Virus record (IMG/VR): IMGVR_UViG_3300042475_002290
Location: 1 to 20,201 of that record
Length of the DNA: 20,201 nucleotides
Strand: one strand, 5' to 3'
DNA from: a virus
The translations under genes and the position numbers were made by a program. The notes under the pieces were generated by a model. That model saw nothing but the letters and a program-made list of their open reading frames with translations. It did no database searches and had not been told where the DNA came from. Below are positions 5,862 to 13,252 of the stretch, piece after piece (the first letter of the stretch is position 1; the number at the start of each line of letters is the position of its first letter).

Positions 5862-6439
5862 GTGGAATTTTTAACATGAAGTGGTTAAAAAGAAGATATG
5901 GAGCTGACAATAGAATATCTGCAGAAGAAGCCGCTTTGGGTTCAGGAGCAGATGTAAATTGGGTTACACTAAATAATCTACAGAAGTTTAGATTTGGAGT
6001 TGACCCAGAAGTATTATTATTTGTATCTTTTAAAATGGAAACACAAGAACTTAAAAAATTATCTGCAGCAATAGCTGAAGAACATTACAATATAACAAAT
6101 GGTGCAGATGGTAATCTGAACTATTTATGGTATATGTATCACAAGGGTAGCAAGAAGGATGAATTCCGGCCCTTTGTATATATGGCTGAGTTAATGTTGC
6201 TAAAGAAGTATAATTATCTCTCAGAAACTGAAATCAGAAACCTTATAGGTATGATGAAGTCAGATGATAGAGATAATCTTACTATGGTTACATTAACTAT
6301 AGAGAACCTTAGAAATTTAAGAATTAAAGAACACGGAGTATATTCTAAAGAAAACAAAGCATATGCAGAACTAGAGTATACATATGCATTTGAAGTATTG
6401 AATCATACAGTGTTCTTACAAACAATGGCAGAAAAATGA
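5858..6439 (+). CDS. Helical hypothetical protein with a repeated ~30-residue motif
   Basis: A 193-residue protein of unknown function, probably mostly helical. Residues 121-151 (TEIRNLIGMMKSDDRDN... to IENL) match residues 3-33 of the protein at 15665-16090 at 15 of 31 positions, so the two share a module that looks like one helix-turn-helix HEAT-like unit. The rest (GADVNWVTLNNLQKFRFGVDP, LKKLSAAIAEEHYNITNGADGN) is not recognised. The start overlaps the stop of the small gene upstream and its own stop overlaps the next start (ATGA, 6436-6439). Confidence 0.65.
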   Translation: MSGIFNMKWLKRRYGADNRISAEEAALGSGADVNWVTLNNLQKFRFGVDPEVLLFVSFKMETQELKKLSAAIAEEHYNITNGADGNLNYLWYMYHKGSKKDEFRPFVYMAELMLLKKYNYLSETEIRNLIGMMKSDDRDNLTMVTLTIENLRNLRIKEHGVYSKENKAYAELEYTYAFEVLNHTVFLQTMAEK

Positions 6440-6702
6440 CAGAACAAGAATTAATTGACTTAGGCTTTGATAGAGTAGAAGTCTTAGATGATGAAAGCCA
6501 AAATGGTTATGACTACTATTATTATGTATTAGATTTATTACCAGGACTTAGTTTAATATCATCTGGTAATGATCAGAGTCAAGATGGCTGGAGTGTATAT
6601 AACTTTGATTGGGTAAATGGAGATAAGCTAACAAAAGCTTCTATTCTTCATCTGAAAGAGGTTGCTGTTGCCCAGGGTTATCTAGGTCAACATCCCCACT
6701 AA
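6436..6702 (+). CDS. Small acidic conserved phage protein
   Basis: An 88-residue acidic protein beginning MTEQELIDLGFDRVEV, with YDYYYYVLDL, a GLSLISSGND strand-turn, and GWSVYNF. These features suggest a small alpha/beta protein of the kind common in Bacteroidota phages; function unknown. Its first 19 bases are identical to those of the gene at 14929. The 3' end overlaps the minus-strand gene below by 62 bp tail to tail. Confidence 0.68.
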   Translation: MTEQELIDLGFDRVEVLDDESQNGYDYYYYVLDLLPGLSLISSGNDQSQDGWSVYNFDWVNGDKLTKASILHLKEVAVAQGYLGQHPH

Positions 6703-6958
6703 GTTTTGTAAGTTGTGCTTTCTCTGCAAGTATGTTGAACATAATCATTGCAGCAGCAGACTTATAACAATCATCTATTTCAGTTTGAACTATATCCATA
6801 GGGACAGGAGTTGTTAAAACTTCTCCTGTTCTTAAATGGATTCTAGTACCTGCATCTGTATTTCTTACATTAACAAATGAGGTTCTAGTAATATGAGTAA
6901 TGTTGAGATGCTCAATATACTCTCCATCTTTGTCTTTTAGTACTATTGGTAGAAACAT
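6641..6958 (-). CDS. Small hypothetical protein, minus strand
   Basis: A 105-residue protein starting at 6958. The N-terminal half looks like a small beta domain (MFLPIVLKDKDGEYIEHLNITHITRTSF..., VRNTDAGTRIHLRTGEVLTTP), followed by a helix (IVQTEIDDCYKSAAAMIMFNILAEKAQL) and an acidic tail ending LSDEE. The 'G..I.LR.G..L.T' pattern resembles small flagellar/competence-type LytTR-like or SH3-like strands, but no family is claimed. Its start codon shares one base with the stop of the phosphoesterase gene (TAATG), so the two form a minus-strand operon. Confidence 0.62.
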   Translation of the reverse strand: MFLPIVLKDKDGEYIEHLNITHITRTSFVNVRNTDAGTRIHLRTGEVLTTPVPMDIVQTEIDDCYKSAAAMIMFNILAEKAQLTKLSGDVDLDNPGQQQPLSDEE

Positions 6959-7983
6959 TAGATAATTGTGTTGCCTTCTATTTTGTAATTATTTACGGAC
7001 ACTAAATTATCAATTTTTGTTAGAATAGCAAAGCCATGGTTCCATTCATTTATTTCCATGTAGTCTGGTGCTAGTTCACATAGACATCCAAGGCTATAAG
7101 CACGGATTGTTGTAGCATGACTTACTCCATGAACTCTTTGTGAGCTTTGAGAACTTTTGTGAAAGTGATTAATAATGCAGTTGGTTTTAAGTCTCATCAA
7201 AGCAGTTCTAGCTGGTACTACACCACCTGCTCCAGGAATCTTATCACCATGCTCTATAAGGAAGTCTCCAAAAACTACTTTGGTTCTAAATGGAATGTAT
7301 TCTATTCTGTACTCTGCAACATGTAAGATTACATCTAGTCTAAATTCATCCATGTCAAGTAACTCAGATGCTTTTATTCTAAGATATCTTTCAAACCTGT
7401 TCTCATGGTTACCAGGTATAAAGTAAATAGGAATATCTGGGAATCTTGAGCGCATGTATTCAAAGAACTGTTTACCTGCTTCTATTTCATTCTTAAAATG
7501 AACCTTTCTAGGATCTTTTTCATGAAAAGAAAGCTGATAGAAATCAAGTAAGTCTCCATTGATTAGGATGCTATCAACACCTTCTGCTTCCATCTTGTCA
7601 CATGCAGTTTCTATTGCATCTTCATCATGGTAAGGAATGTGTAAGTCACCAATAACACCTAACTTCTTACAGCCTGTAGGAAATATAAATGTTCCTCTTT
7701 TTTGTGTAAGAGAAGATGGTAATGATACAAAATTATTCATAACTTTAGTTTTAAGTTCTTTTTGAAAGTCTCTAGTACCTAAATTTTTTCTATGAGAATT
7801 ACCAGCTTGACCTCTGTAATATCTAACTCTAATGTAAACATTTTCAAAAGTGTTAAAGAAACCTTTGTTCTCTTCATATATTTTGCGAGCTAAAGTTTTG
7901 CTGGGTGCATTTGGGAACTTTTCAAGATATTCTAAAACAATTTTAGTATTTTTCTTGGCGTTAGGTTTAAGTTCTTTACTCAT
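6958..7983 (-). CDS. Calcineurin-like metallophosphoesterase with N-terminal helical domain
   Basis: A 341-residue protein. Residues ~108-340 hold the metallophosphoesterase motifs in order: GDLH (112-115), NGDLLD (142-147), GNHEN (191-195), HGD (245-247) and NHFHKS (272-277, in place of GHTH). All the metal-binding Asp, Asn and His are present, so it should be an active two-metal phosphoesterase, acting on nucleic acid or a phosphorylated nucleotide; the substrate is unknown. Residues 1-70 form a basic helical region (KNTKIVLEYLEKFPNAPSKTLARKIYEEN) that could be a winged helix for DNA binding. Metallophosphatases are regular members of phage replication gene sets, including crAss-like phages. 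It is transcribed leftward, divergent from the gene at 8015. Confidence 0.88.
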   Translation of the reverse strand: MSKELKPNAKKNTKIVLEYLEKFPNAPSKTLARKIYEENKGFFNTFENVYIRVRYYRGQAGNSHRKNLGTRDFQKELKTKVMNNFVSLPSSLTQKRGTFIFPTGCKKLGVIGDLHIPYHDEDAIETACDKMEAEGVDSILINGDLLDFYQLSFHEKDPRKVHFKNEIEAGKQFFEYMRSRFPDIPIYFIPGNHENRFERYLRIKASELLDMDEFRLDVILHVAEYRIEYIPFRTKVVFGDFLIEHGDKIPGAGGVVPARTALMRLKTNCIINHFHKSSQSSQRVHGVSHATTIRAYSLGCLCELAPDYMEINEWNHGFAILTKIDNLVSVNNYKIEGNTII

Positions 7984-8014
7984 AAGTACAATATAATATA
8001 CAAAAAATAATCAT
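7984..8014. promoter_or_regulatory. Short divergent intergenic region, likely promoters
   Basis: These 31 bp separate the start codons of two divergent genes and are almost pure A/T (GTACAATATAATATAC core). Transcription in both directions must begin here or inside the neighbouring genes. Rough TATA-type matches are visible on both strands but no clear Bacteroidota TTTG / TAnnTTTG pair, so no exact promoter is called. Confidence 0.35.
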
Positions 8015-8389
8015 ATGTTTAGTTTCAAACTTACAAAGAAGAATGGAAATTTAGTGCATATTAATGAAAGCACAAAGATTTCTTATCAATTATTTCTTGA
8101 TAAACTTCAAGAAGGTCAGGAAGTTGAAGTCTTTATGGGACTAACTTCAGACAATGGTAGTTTAGCACAATTAGCTAAGATACATGCATGTATTAGAGAA
8201 TTAGCCAAAGAGTCTGGCTATACATTTGATGAGATGAAATTTATAGTAAAAAAGCACTCTGGTCTATGTTATGATGGAGGAGGTGCTGAGTACTGTAAAT
8301 CTTTTAAAGAATGTAGTAAGGATGAATTAGCAATGGCAATAGAGTCTGCTATTGAACTTGGAAGAGATTTAAATATTAATCTGGCTTAA
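8015..8389 (+). CDS. Conserved phage protein, possibly NinB-like
   Basis: A 124-residue protein. The N-terminal third is beta-like (MFSFKLTKKNGNLVH). The rest is helical, with AQLAKIHACIRELAKESGYTFDEMKFIVKKHSGLC and then CKSFKECSKDELAMAIESAIELGRDLNINL. The second half follows a pattern I know from NinB/DUF1367-type and related replication-associated phage proteins: 'H...R.LA...G.s..EMK...K', then 'KSf...skdEl...IE.....a...gi.L'. The match is by eye and weak, so ssDNA binding or recombination is only a suggestion. Its 3' end overlaps the convergent minus-strand gene by 14 bp. Confidence 0.6.
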   Translation: MFSFKLTKKNGNLVHINESTKISYQLFLDKLQEGQEVEVFMGLTSDNGSLAQLAKIHACIRELAKESGYTFDEMKFIVKKHSGLCYDGGGAEYCKSFKECSKDELAMAIESAIELGRDLNINLA

Positions 8390-8687
8390 TCATAGATTTT
8401 GTTATTTCATCTAGATCTTTTTCTTCAAGTTGATTAGTTTTTTCAGCTTGAGCTTCAATTTCAGCTAATAAAAGAAATAAAGTTTTAAATGCAAACTCTT
8501 GTTCAGTATGTTCTTCATTATCTGAGTTTTTATCAGTTACTTTTTTGATAAGTTCAGTAATTTTATCATTATCAGTTTCTTGCTTAAAAACATACAATAA
8601 TGTTTTCTTTAACATTAGATAGAATGTCTTATTAAGTTTTATCTCAATAAGAGCATTGTCTTTAATTTCTTTAACCTTATTAGACAT
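8376..8687 (-). CDS. Helical hypothetical protein, minus strand
   Basis: A 103-residue protein read from the ATG at 8687 (MSNKVKEIKDNALIEIKLN...). The frame stays open to an ATG at 8768, but that extension would overlap the start of the UDG gene on the opposite strand and encodes an implausible Phe-rich string, so 8687 is chosen. It is rich in Lys, Glu and Leu, with heptad-like stretches (NKTFYLMLKKTLLYVFKQ, FAFKTLFLLLAEIEAQAEKTNQLEEKDLDEI), and is probably an alpha-helical or coiled-coil protein. No family recognised. Its promoter should lie in the 30-bp gap shared with UDG. Confidence 0.6.
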   Translation of the reverse strand: MSNKVKEIKDNALIEIKLNKTFYLMLKKTLLYVFKQETDNDKITELIKKVTDKNSDNEEHTEQEFAFKTLFLLLAEIEAQAEKTNQLEEKDLDEITKSMIKPD

Positions 8688-8717
8688 ACAAATAGTTTTA
8701 ACAAAAATAATAAAAAA

Positions 8718-9419
8718 ATGAAAATAGAACCAGAAATTGATGAGATTAAACAAAAATTGTTTAATCAACTTGAGCCCAGTGGTTGGGGTAGGATTTTTAA
8801 ATCTTTTATATTTAGTTCTGAGTTTACTGATATTCTAAATAATCTATACACATTAAGCACAAGCGGTAAAAGATTTACTCCACCATTAAAGCAAGTATTT
8901 AGGGCATTTGAAGAGTGTCCATATGACAAACTACAAGTAGTAATGGTAGGTCAGGATCCATATCCACAGTTGGGAGTTGCTGATGGTATAGCTTTTAGTT
9001 GTAGTAACTCTGAGAAAGAACAACCTTCTTTAAGATTTATTCTTGATGAAGCACAGAAGATGTACCCTTTCTATGATAGACCTCTGGATTTAGCAAGATG
9101 GTCTAATCAAGGTGTGCTAATGCTAAACACAGCTCTTACAGTAGAAGTTGGCAAAATTGGTAGTCACTATGATATCTGGAAACCATTTACTGCTTACTTG
9201 TTAGATTGGTTAAACAATTATAACACAGGGCTAGTATACGTATACATGGGTAAAAAAGCTGAAGAATGGTCTGAACTTACTGGAGATAATAACCATAAGT
9301 TTACTGTTAAGCATCCGGCTTCTGCTGCTTATAACGGTTCTAAGTGGGACAGTAATGATATCTTTGTTAAGATAAAAAATATAGTAAAAGAGTCTAGTGG
9401 TAATACAATACATTGGTAA
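8718..9419 (+). CDS. ung: Uracil-DNA glycosylase, family 1
   Basis: A 233-residue family 1 uracil-DNA glycosylase, which removes uracil from DNA to start base excision repair. The water-activating loop GQDPYP is at 78-83 (catalytic Asp80). It is followed by ADGIAFSC (aligning with AHGLAFSV of E. coli Ung), the PSLRFILDE helix, WSNQGVLMLNTALTV (Asn137 in the uracil-binding strand), and the leucine-loop motif KHPASAAY with catalytic His199 (HPSPLSA in E. coli). The length is close to the bacterial enzyme. It leads the plus-strand replication block. Ung genes are known in crAss-like phages; one would repair deaminated or misincorporated uracil in AT-rich phage DNA. The start is the ATG after a leader of A's. 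Confidence 0.95.
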   Translation: MKIEPEIDEIKQKLFNQLEPSGWGRIFKSFIFSSEFTDILNNLYTLSTSGKRFTPPLKQVFRAFEECPYDKLQVVMVGQDPYPQLGVADGIAFSCSNSEKEQPSLRFILDEAQKMYPFYDRPLDLARWSNQGVLMLNTALTVEVGKIGSHYDIWKPFTAYLLDWLNNYNTGLVYVYMGKKAEEWSELTGDNNHKFTVKHPASAAYNGSKWDSNDIFVKIKNIVKESSGNTIHW

Positions 9420-9420
9420 T

Positions 9421-10008
9421 ATGGAAGATATATTTTTAAAGCTTGTAAGAGAGGGTATAACCCCAAATAGTTATTACATTTTACATTGTGTAAAACAAAG
9501 TATAATTCCTTGTTCCTTTGTAAACAAGGAATTAGAGATAAAAAGATTAATTTCTGATGGATGGTTAAATGAAGATTTGTCATTAACAGATAAAAGTATT
9601 ATCTTTACTACTGAGATTGACGGATATTTTAAGAAGTCAAAGAAAAAAACATCTAAATTTTTATTGGGGGACAATTTTGAAGACTCTGTAAAGAAGTATT
9701 CAGAAACATTTCCAAGCATTAAACTTGCCAGTGGTAAGTATGCAAGATCTAACTCTAAAAACTTAGAGAATGCATTTAGATGGTTCTTTGAAACTTATGA
9801 TTATGATTGGGAAACAGTTTTGTTAGCAACAAAGAAATATGTTTTGGAATACAGAGAGATTAACTATCAGTACATGAGAACATCTCAATATTTTATTAGA
9901 AAGCAAAACAGTGACAAAACTTGGGACTCAGACTTGGCTGATTATTGTGAGATAATTTTAAACAAACCAGATGATGAAATAATATTTATTAAAGAAAGAC
10001 TATTTTGA
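9421..10008 (+). CDS. Hypothetical protein, candidate replisome-associated factor
   Basis: A 195-residue protein from the ATG at 9421, one base after the UDG stop; an ATG at 9397 lies inside the UDG gene and is less likely. The N-terminus (MEDIFLKLVREGITPNSYYILHCVKQ) looks like a winged-helix domain, with 'KELEIKRLISDGWLNEDLSLTDKS' giving the usual tail of a transcription-factor-like wing. A basic linker (KKSKKKTSKF) follows, then a helical domain (YARSNSKNLENAFRWFFETYDYDWETVLLATKKYVLEY). This two-domain layout and its place between UDG and the DnaB-like helicase recall phage replisome organisers or helicase loaders, but that is inference by architecture and context only. Confidence 0.62.
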   Translation: MEDIFLKLVREGITPNSYYILHCVKQSIIPCSFVNKELEIKRLISDGWLNEDLSLTDKSIIFTTEIDGYFKKSKKKTSKFLLGDNFEDSVKKYSETFPSIKLASGKYARSNSKNLENAFRWFFETYDYDWETVLLATKKYVLEYREINYQYMRTSQYFIRKQNSDKTWDSDLADYCEIILNKPDDEIIFIKERLF

Positions 10009-10193
10009 TACACATAAATTTTAAGAAGTTGTTAATTGCAATTATAGGCAGTGCATGCTTGTACTTGATAATTAACAATTATATTATAGAGATGAGTATT
10101 TGGAAATATATAGCTATAGAAGCTATAATTACTATTTCTCACCATCTATATGACATAATAAAGCCTTCTACAGAAGGTACCGAAGAAGATTAA
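10005..10193 (+). CDS. Small single-pass membrane protein (TTG start)
   Basis: A 62-residue ORF starting with TTG that overlaps the previous stop (TTGA). It has a hydrophobic segment LLIAIIGSACLYLIINNYII (residues 9-28) after a basic start, then a second mildly hydrophobic helix (WKYIAIEAIITISHHLYDII) and an acidic tail (STEGTEED). If TTG is not used, the next start is the ATG at 10092, which would drop the membrane helix. It is an odd presence inside a replication gene block and could tether replication proteins to the membrane; nothing direct shows that. Confidence 0.5.
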   Translation: MIHINFKKLLIAIIGSACLYLIINNYIIEMSIWKYIAIEAIITISHHLYDIIKPSTEGTEED

Positions 10194-10203
10194 TCTATAG
10201 AAT

Positions 10204-11178
10204 ATGTATAATGATGCAAGCCCTCTAAAGGCTGTTAGTGAAAGAGACGCTCTTAAAAAAGCACTCTATAAAATGAAAGCTAGACACAATGGTGAATTAA
10301 AATCATTGAAGACAGCTTGGGTGAATTTTAATAATGCTTTTTGTGATGGTCTAGAATGGAGAACTATTACAGTTGTTGGTGCAAGACCAGGAACAGGTAA
10401 GACTTTATTTATGGAACAATTGGTTAATGATGTCATTAAGTTGAATGGTGACCAAAAGTTCAGGATATTAAAGTTTCAGTTTGAGATGCTAGATGAGACA
10501 AATGGTATTAGAAAATTGTCTATGAATGTTGGTTCTGATTATAATACTCTGATGAGTAAGGAAAAGCCTGTGGACAGAGGTATTTTTCAAAAATGTGTAG
10601 ACTTTTATGATAGCACAGAACAGTATGACTTAGTAGATGTGGTGTATGATCCATGTACAGTGGATGAGATGTGTGCTACTATTCATGCTTATATGGAGAA
10701 GCATAAAACAGAAGAGGGATACACAAATACTTTGGTCACTATAGATCACTCAGCTTTATTTAGAGTTGGTAAGGGGCAGAAGGATAAGTTTGAAATGCTC
10801 TATACACTAGGTGAAGGCCTTACAGAAATGAAAAAGAAGTTTCCTGTGGCATTCTTAGTTCTCAGTCAGTTAAACAGAAATGTTGAAACTATAGAAAGAA
10901 CAAAAGATGGTACATATGGAAATTATATTCTTGACTCTGATTTATATGGTTCTGATGCTTTATTACAACATGCTGATGTAGTATTGGGTATCAACAAACC
11001 TTTTAACAGAAGAATTAAATTCTATGGTCCAGAAAAGTATATTATTAATGATCCAGATCTTTTGGTATTTCACATACTAAAATCAAGAAATGGTTTCATG
11101 GGTATGAACTTTTACAAGTTGGACAGCACTGTTATGAGACTTGTTGAAATTGATGCACCACCTACATCATCACATTAA
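10204..11178 (+). CDS. DnaB-type replicative helicase (RecA-like domain only)
   Basis: A 324-residue superfamily 4 helicase. Walker A GARPGTGKT is at 59-67 and Walker B LVTID at 177-181. The DnaB H3 motif LSQLNR is at 220-225. The H4-like SDLYGSDALLQHADVVLGI is at 245-263, as in GSxxIxxxADVI of DnaB. KSRNG at 293-297 corresponds to the KxRxG arginine-finger segment. The ~45-residue N-terminus is too short for the primase-binding N-terminal domain of cellular DnaB, so it is a compact phage form that probably assembles into a ring to unwind the fork. The 5' neighbours could supply loading; the Toprim primase follows four genes later. Confidence 0.9.
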   Translation: MYNDASPLKAVSERDALKKALYKMKARHNGELKSLKTAWVNFNNAFCDGLEWRTITVVGARPGTGKTLFMEQLVNDVIKLNGDQKFRILKFQFEMLDETNGIRKLSMNVGSDYNTLMSKEKPVDRGIFQKCVDFYDSTEQYDLVDVVYDPCTVDEMCATIHAYMEKHKTEEGYTNTLVTIDHSALFRVGKGQKDKFEMLYTLGEGLTEMKKKFPVAFLVLSQLNRNVETIERTKDGTYGNYILDSDLYGSDALLQHADVVLGINKPFNRRIKFYGPEKYIINDPDLLVFHILKSRNGFMGMNFYKLDSTVMRLVEIDAPPTSSH

Positions 11179-11187
11179 TTTTAAAAT

Positions 11188-11769
11188 ATGTATAACAGAA
11201 AAGACAAAGAAAAAGAGTTGATGGAACATCACTCTGGTTATCTAGACAAACTAGGTTCTAGTTACCAATTTACTGCAAAAACTGCTTTTTATAGCAAAGG
11301 TAAATTTGGAAGACAGATCCAGTTATTTGAAAATGAATTAAATAAGGGCTCTGATATTTATGTAGAATTGGTAGATATTGTTAGAGATGCTAAAGGCATG
11401 GAAACAGATATGGTCCCAATGTATTGGGAAAGACCACTATTCAAATGCAGATACAATCCTTATTTTAAAGAAGAGTATGAAGTTAAAGTTTCTACAAATT
11501 CAAGAGGAGAAGAATACTCTGCTTATATCATACCTACCTCAGAGTTGGTATGTGTAAACAAAGGTTCTGAAGAAATTCCTTATAATGAATATGAGAAGAA
11601 CAGAACTACTGAGCCTGTAGAGCAGAAGAAGTTAAGTGTTTTTCCAGACTTTGAAGAGGAGTTTGTTCCCAAACTGAAAGATGTAGAAGGTTCAGGTGAT
11701 GTATCTGCTATTCTATTAGAGATTGCAGCTGGATTTCAGAAACTTGCAGTAGCACTTAAAAACAAATAA
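11188..11769 (+). CDS. Hypothetical protein of the replication block
   Basis: A 193-residue protein with no recognised family. The central part is beta-rich (DIYVELVDIVRDAKGMETDMVPMYWERPLFKCRYN, YEVKVSTNSRGEEYSAYIIPTSELVCV). It continues into a polar linker (residues ~135-165, EYEKNRTTEPVEQKKLS) and a C-terminal helix (AILLEIAAGFQKLAVALKNK). It starts MYN like the helicase gene before it. Lying between the helicase and the Sak4-like ATPase, it may be a replication or recombination accessory protein; the C-terminal helix could be a dimerisation or partner-binding element. Function unknown. Confidence 0.6.
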   Translation: MYNRKDKEKELMEHHSGYLDKLGSSYQFTAKTAFYSKGKFGRQIQLFENELNKGSDIYVELVDIVRDAKGMETDMVPMYWERPLFKCRYNPYFKEEYEVKVSTNSRGEEYSAYIIPTSELVCVNKGSEEIPYNEYEKNRTTEPVEQKKLSVFPDFEEEFVPKLKDVEGSGDVSAILLEIAAGFQKLAVALKNK

Positions 11770-11770
11770 C

Positions 11771-12490
11771 ATGGGTATAGTACTTCCAACTAAAAAAGTA
11801 AAAGCTGATAGAGTTAATCCTAAAAGATTAATTATCTATTCTAAGCCTAAAACTGGTAAGACAAGTGCATTTGCTGGTCTTGAGGGTAATTTAATTATTG
11901 ATTTAGAAAATGGTGCAGACTATGTTGAAGCCATTAAAGTAAAAGCAAATAATCTACAAGAGCTCAAAGAGATTGGTAAAGCAATTAAAGAAGCTAACTA
12001 TCCGTACAAGTATGTTACAATTGATACTGTGACAGCTTTGGAAGATATGGTTATGCCGCTTGCAATTAACTTGTATAAACAAACACCAATGGGTAAGAAT
12101 TATTCTGGAGACAGTATTCTAACTTTACCAAATGGTGCGGGTTACTTATATGTTAGGCAAGCATTCTTTCAAGTTTTAGATTTTATTGATACATTAGCAC
12201 CCCAAATTATTTTATCTGGTCACATTAAGGACAAGCAGGTAGATGATAAAGGTGAGATGGTTATGTCTGCAAACATTGATTTGACAGGTAAAATAAAATC
12301 TTTAATTTGTGCAAATGCAGATGCTATTGGTTATATGTTTAGAAGAGGTGAACAAACTATTCTAAGCTTTAAGACTAATGAAGAAGTGACTTGTGGTGCA
12401 AGACCTGAGCACTTAAGAAATGAAGAAATAGTAATTTCTGAAATGGTAAATGGTGAGCTAATGACTCACTGGGAAAAAGTATATAAATAA
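11771..12490 (+). CDS. Sak4-like RecA-fold ATPase (phage nucleotide-binding protein)
   Basis: A 239-residue protein of the AAA_24/Sak4-like group, single-domain RecA-fold ATPases thought to assist single-strand annealing recombination in phages. Walker A is SKPKTGKT at 24-31, with Ser where the first Gly usually stands. IIDLENGADYV (42-52) follows, then Walker B YVTIDTV at 81-87 and ILSGHIKDK (147-155), the conserved strand-His element of this family. The next gene encodes an SSB-like protein, the partner Sak4 proteins are known to work with, which supports the assignment. It begins one base after the previous stop region (TAAC ATG). Confidence 0.85.
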   Translation: MGIVLPTKKVKADRVNPKRLIIYSKPKTGKTSAFAGLEGNLIIDLENGADYVEAIKVKANNLQELKEIGKAIKEANYPYKYVTIDTVTALEDMVMPLAINLYKQTPMGKNYSGDSILTLPNGAGYLYVRQAFFQVLDFIDTLAPQIILSGHIKDKQVDDKGEMVMSANIDLTGKIKSLICANADAIGYMFRRGEQTILSFKTNEEVTCGARPEHLRNEEIVISEMVNGELMTHWEKVYK

Positions 12491-12504
12491 TAAACAATAA
12501 CAAA

Positions 12505-13194
12505 ATGGGATTAAGTACAAAAGATCTAGTAAGTGAAGGTGGTGGTGGAATGGCAAAAACTATTGCACCGGGTAACCACTCACTAAAAATCAACAGTATT
12601 GTGTTAGAAAACTTTCAATTTATTGATGGTGCTAAACACTTAATACTAAATGTTGAGACAGAACCAATTGATGGATTTGAAGGTTTTCTAGTTGATAAAG
12701 ATGATGAAAGCAAAGGAAAGTATAAGGGTCAGATTGGTAGAGTGAAAGCTAGTCAGTATGCATTTGCAGATGGACAAACAAAGTCTGGGATTAAAATTCA
12801 GAGAGATAGATCTTTGATGATGTTCTTGGCTAACTTGTCTAAAGCAACTGGTATAATGAAATGGTTTGAAGAACAAGATAATAAATTTAACAGCATTGAG
12901 GAGTTTGTAAAGAACTTCAGTGACAATGCTCCACTTAAAGATAAGTATCTAGACTTCTGTGTTGCTGGTAAAGAATATGAGAACAAGTCTGGTTATACTG
13001 CATATGACATGTGGTTGCCAAAAGCAGAAAATAATAAGTATGCTTATGGTGAAGAAGGTTCTGATAGAATTCTTAAGTATGATGAGGCTAAGCACCTTAA
13101 GAAACTTGAGGTAAAACCAGTAGATAATTTTGGTGATGATGATGATGATTTTCCAACACCAGGAAAAACATCTTCTGACTTTAGTTTAGATTAA
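12505..13194 (+). CDS. Phage SSB-like single-stranded DNA-binding protein
   Basis: A 229-residue protein with a glycine-rich N-terminus (LVSEGGGGMAKTIAPGNHSLKINSI) and a beta-rich body (HLILNVETEPI, GYTAYDMWLP). The strongly acidic tail contains DDDDDFPTPGKTSSDFSLD, the type of C-terminal tail that SSB proteins use to recruit partners. The body is consistent with an OB fold (residues ~20-190), but this cannot be proved by eye. Position directly after the Sak4-like ATPase and before primase is the usual context of such proteins in Bacteroidota phages. A strong hairpin follows its stop codon by 7 bp. Confidence 0.72.
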   Translation: MGLSTKDLVSEGGGGMAKTIAPGNHSLKINSIVLENFQFIDGAKHLILNVETEPIDGFEGFLVDKDDESKGKYKGQIGRVKASQYAFADGQTKSGIKIQRDRSLMMFLANLSKATGIMKWFEEQDNKFNSIEEFVKNFSDNAPLKDKYLDFCVAGKEYENKSGYTAYDMWLPKAENNKYAYGEEGSDRILKYDEAKHLKKLEVKPVDNFGDDDDDFPTPGKTSSDFSLD

Positions 13195-13195
13195 C

Positions 13196-13237
13196 AACTC
13201 CTACATAATGGGGAGTTAGTCTAGCTCCCCTTATGTA
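13196..13237 (+). terminator. GC-clamped hairpin after SSB gene, possible terminator or leader structure
   Basis: A long stem lies at 13202-13237: TACATAA / TTATGTA at the base, a bulged T (13209), then GGGGAG / CTCCCC and three further pairs with a GUC loop. No U tract follows, so it may be a mRNA-stabilising or processing structure, or an inefficient terminator. A competing stem, AACTCC (13196-13201) with GGAGTT (13212-13217), would prevent its 5' arm from forming. The primase start codon is 15 bases after the stem. Confidence 0.6.
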
Positions 13238-13252
13238 CTAAATTGGGTTGCT

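Noticed and set aside
8688-8768. Upstream extension of the minus-strand gene to 8768
   Set aside because: It would run through the intergenic region and the start of the UDG gene, encoding a Phe-rich string typical of the antisense of A-rich DNA.
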